14,146 nt of DNA from Ruminococcaceae bacterium UBA1448 (GTDB lineage: Bacteria; Bacillota; Clostridia; Oscillospirales; Ruminococcaceae). The DNA lies in NCBI GenBank assembly GCA_002329405.1, contig DCTE01000116.1:8229-22374 (forward strand), read 5' to 3'. The notes under the pieces were generated by a model. The model did no database searches, had not been told where the DNA came from, and was given only the letters and a program-made list of their open reading frames with translations. The translations under genes were made by a program, and so were the position numbers. Positions 14,114 through 14,146 of this stretch are shown piece by piece. Position 1 is the stretch's first letter; every line of letters begins with the position of its first letter.

Positions 14114-14146
14114 ATGCTTGAAGCCAATACCAAAGCACCCCTTTTT
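14114..14146 (+). CDS. bcp: Thiol peroxidase of Bcp/peroxiredoxin type (5' end only)
   Basis: Eleven codons reach the window edge: MLEANTKAPLF. This matches the usual beginning of Bcp-type peroxiredoxins (M-L-x-x-G-x-K-A-P-x-F). The ATG has an excellent AAGGAGG (14097-14103) ten bases upstream. Bcp uses thioredoxin to reduce peroxides. Only the N-terminus is visible, so the family is inferred from a short stretch and from its place right after yaaA. Confidence 0.65.
   Translation, partial: MLEANTKAPLF

Noticed and set aside
1..14146. Defence island, prophage, CRISPR or transposon
   Set aside because: No spaced direct repeats, transposase, integrase, nuclease or phage structural gene is seen; almost all genes are housekeeping or stress genes of known families.

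Overview
The window looks like a chromosomal segment of a Gram-positive bacterium of the class Clostridia. The evidence is strong AAAGGA/AGGAGG ribosome binding sites, sigma-A type promoters (several with an extended -10), a surface protein ending in choline-binding-type cell-wall repeats, an EFR1-type flavodoxin/ferredoxin, and typical low-to-moderate-GC Firmicutes gene families (xpt, YczE-like, AlkD-like). Genus and species cannot be assigned from the sequence alone. All 14 protein genes can be placed in known families; two are cut by the window edges. I see no rRNA, tRNA, CRISPR array, insertion sequence or phage gene.

Region 1 (1-3760, minus strand) is a probable four-gene operon transcribed leftwards from an extended -10 promoter near 3752-3760: an RlmD/RlmCD-type 23S rRNA uracil methyltransferase with unusual acidic N-terminal and basic C-terminal extensions, an EamA/DMT permease, a YczE/YitT-family membrane protein and a HAD hydrolase that runs off the left edge. 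Two intercistronic hairpins (2081-2115 and 1094-1114) bracket the EamA gene.

Region 2 (3692-6155) starts with a 342-base gene-free stretch that separates the methyltransferase from the divergent xpt (xanthine phosphoribosyltransferase). xpt is followed after 29 bases by an RsmF-like rRNA m5C methyltransferase. A near-perfect bidirectional terminator (6115-6155) sits between this gene and convergent lepA.

Region 3 (6167-10806, minus strand) holds lepA (elongation factor 4), with its own promoter, and upstream of it a 905-residue secreted surface protein. That protein has a signal peptide, a cadherin-like beta-sandwich, five helical repeats of about 65 residues and a C-terminal array of cell-wall-binding repeats. 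It is the least understood gene in the window.

Region 4 (10959-14146, plus strand) is a tight operon driven by a clear TTGACT-N17-TATAAT promoter: a short peptide-deformylase-like protein, an AlkD-like DNA glycosylase, a rhodanese lipoprotein, an EFR1-family flavodoxin/2x[4Fe-4S] protein, YaaA (peroxide stress) and the start of a Bcp-type peroxiredoxin. Together they suggest a redox and damage-response cluster (inference). The promoters of regions 3 and 4 diverge across 217 bases that contain a long imperfect inverted repeat.

I did not find a convincingly new multi-gene system. The best leads are the repeat-containing surface protein, the altered motif of the deformylase-like protein within the stress operon, and the TRAM-less methyltransferase with charged tails.
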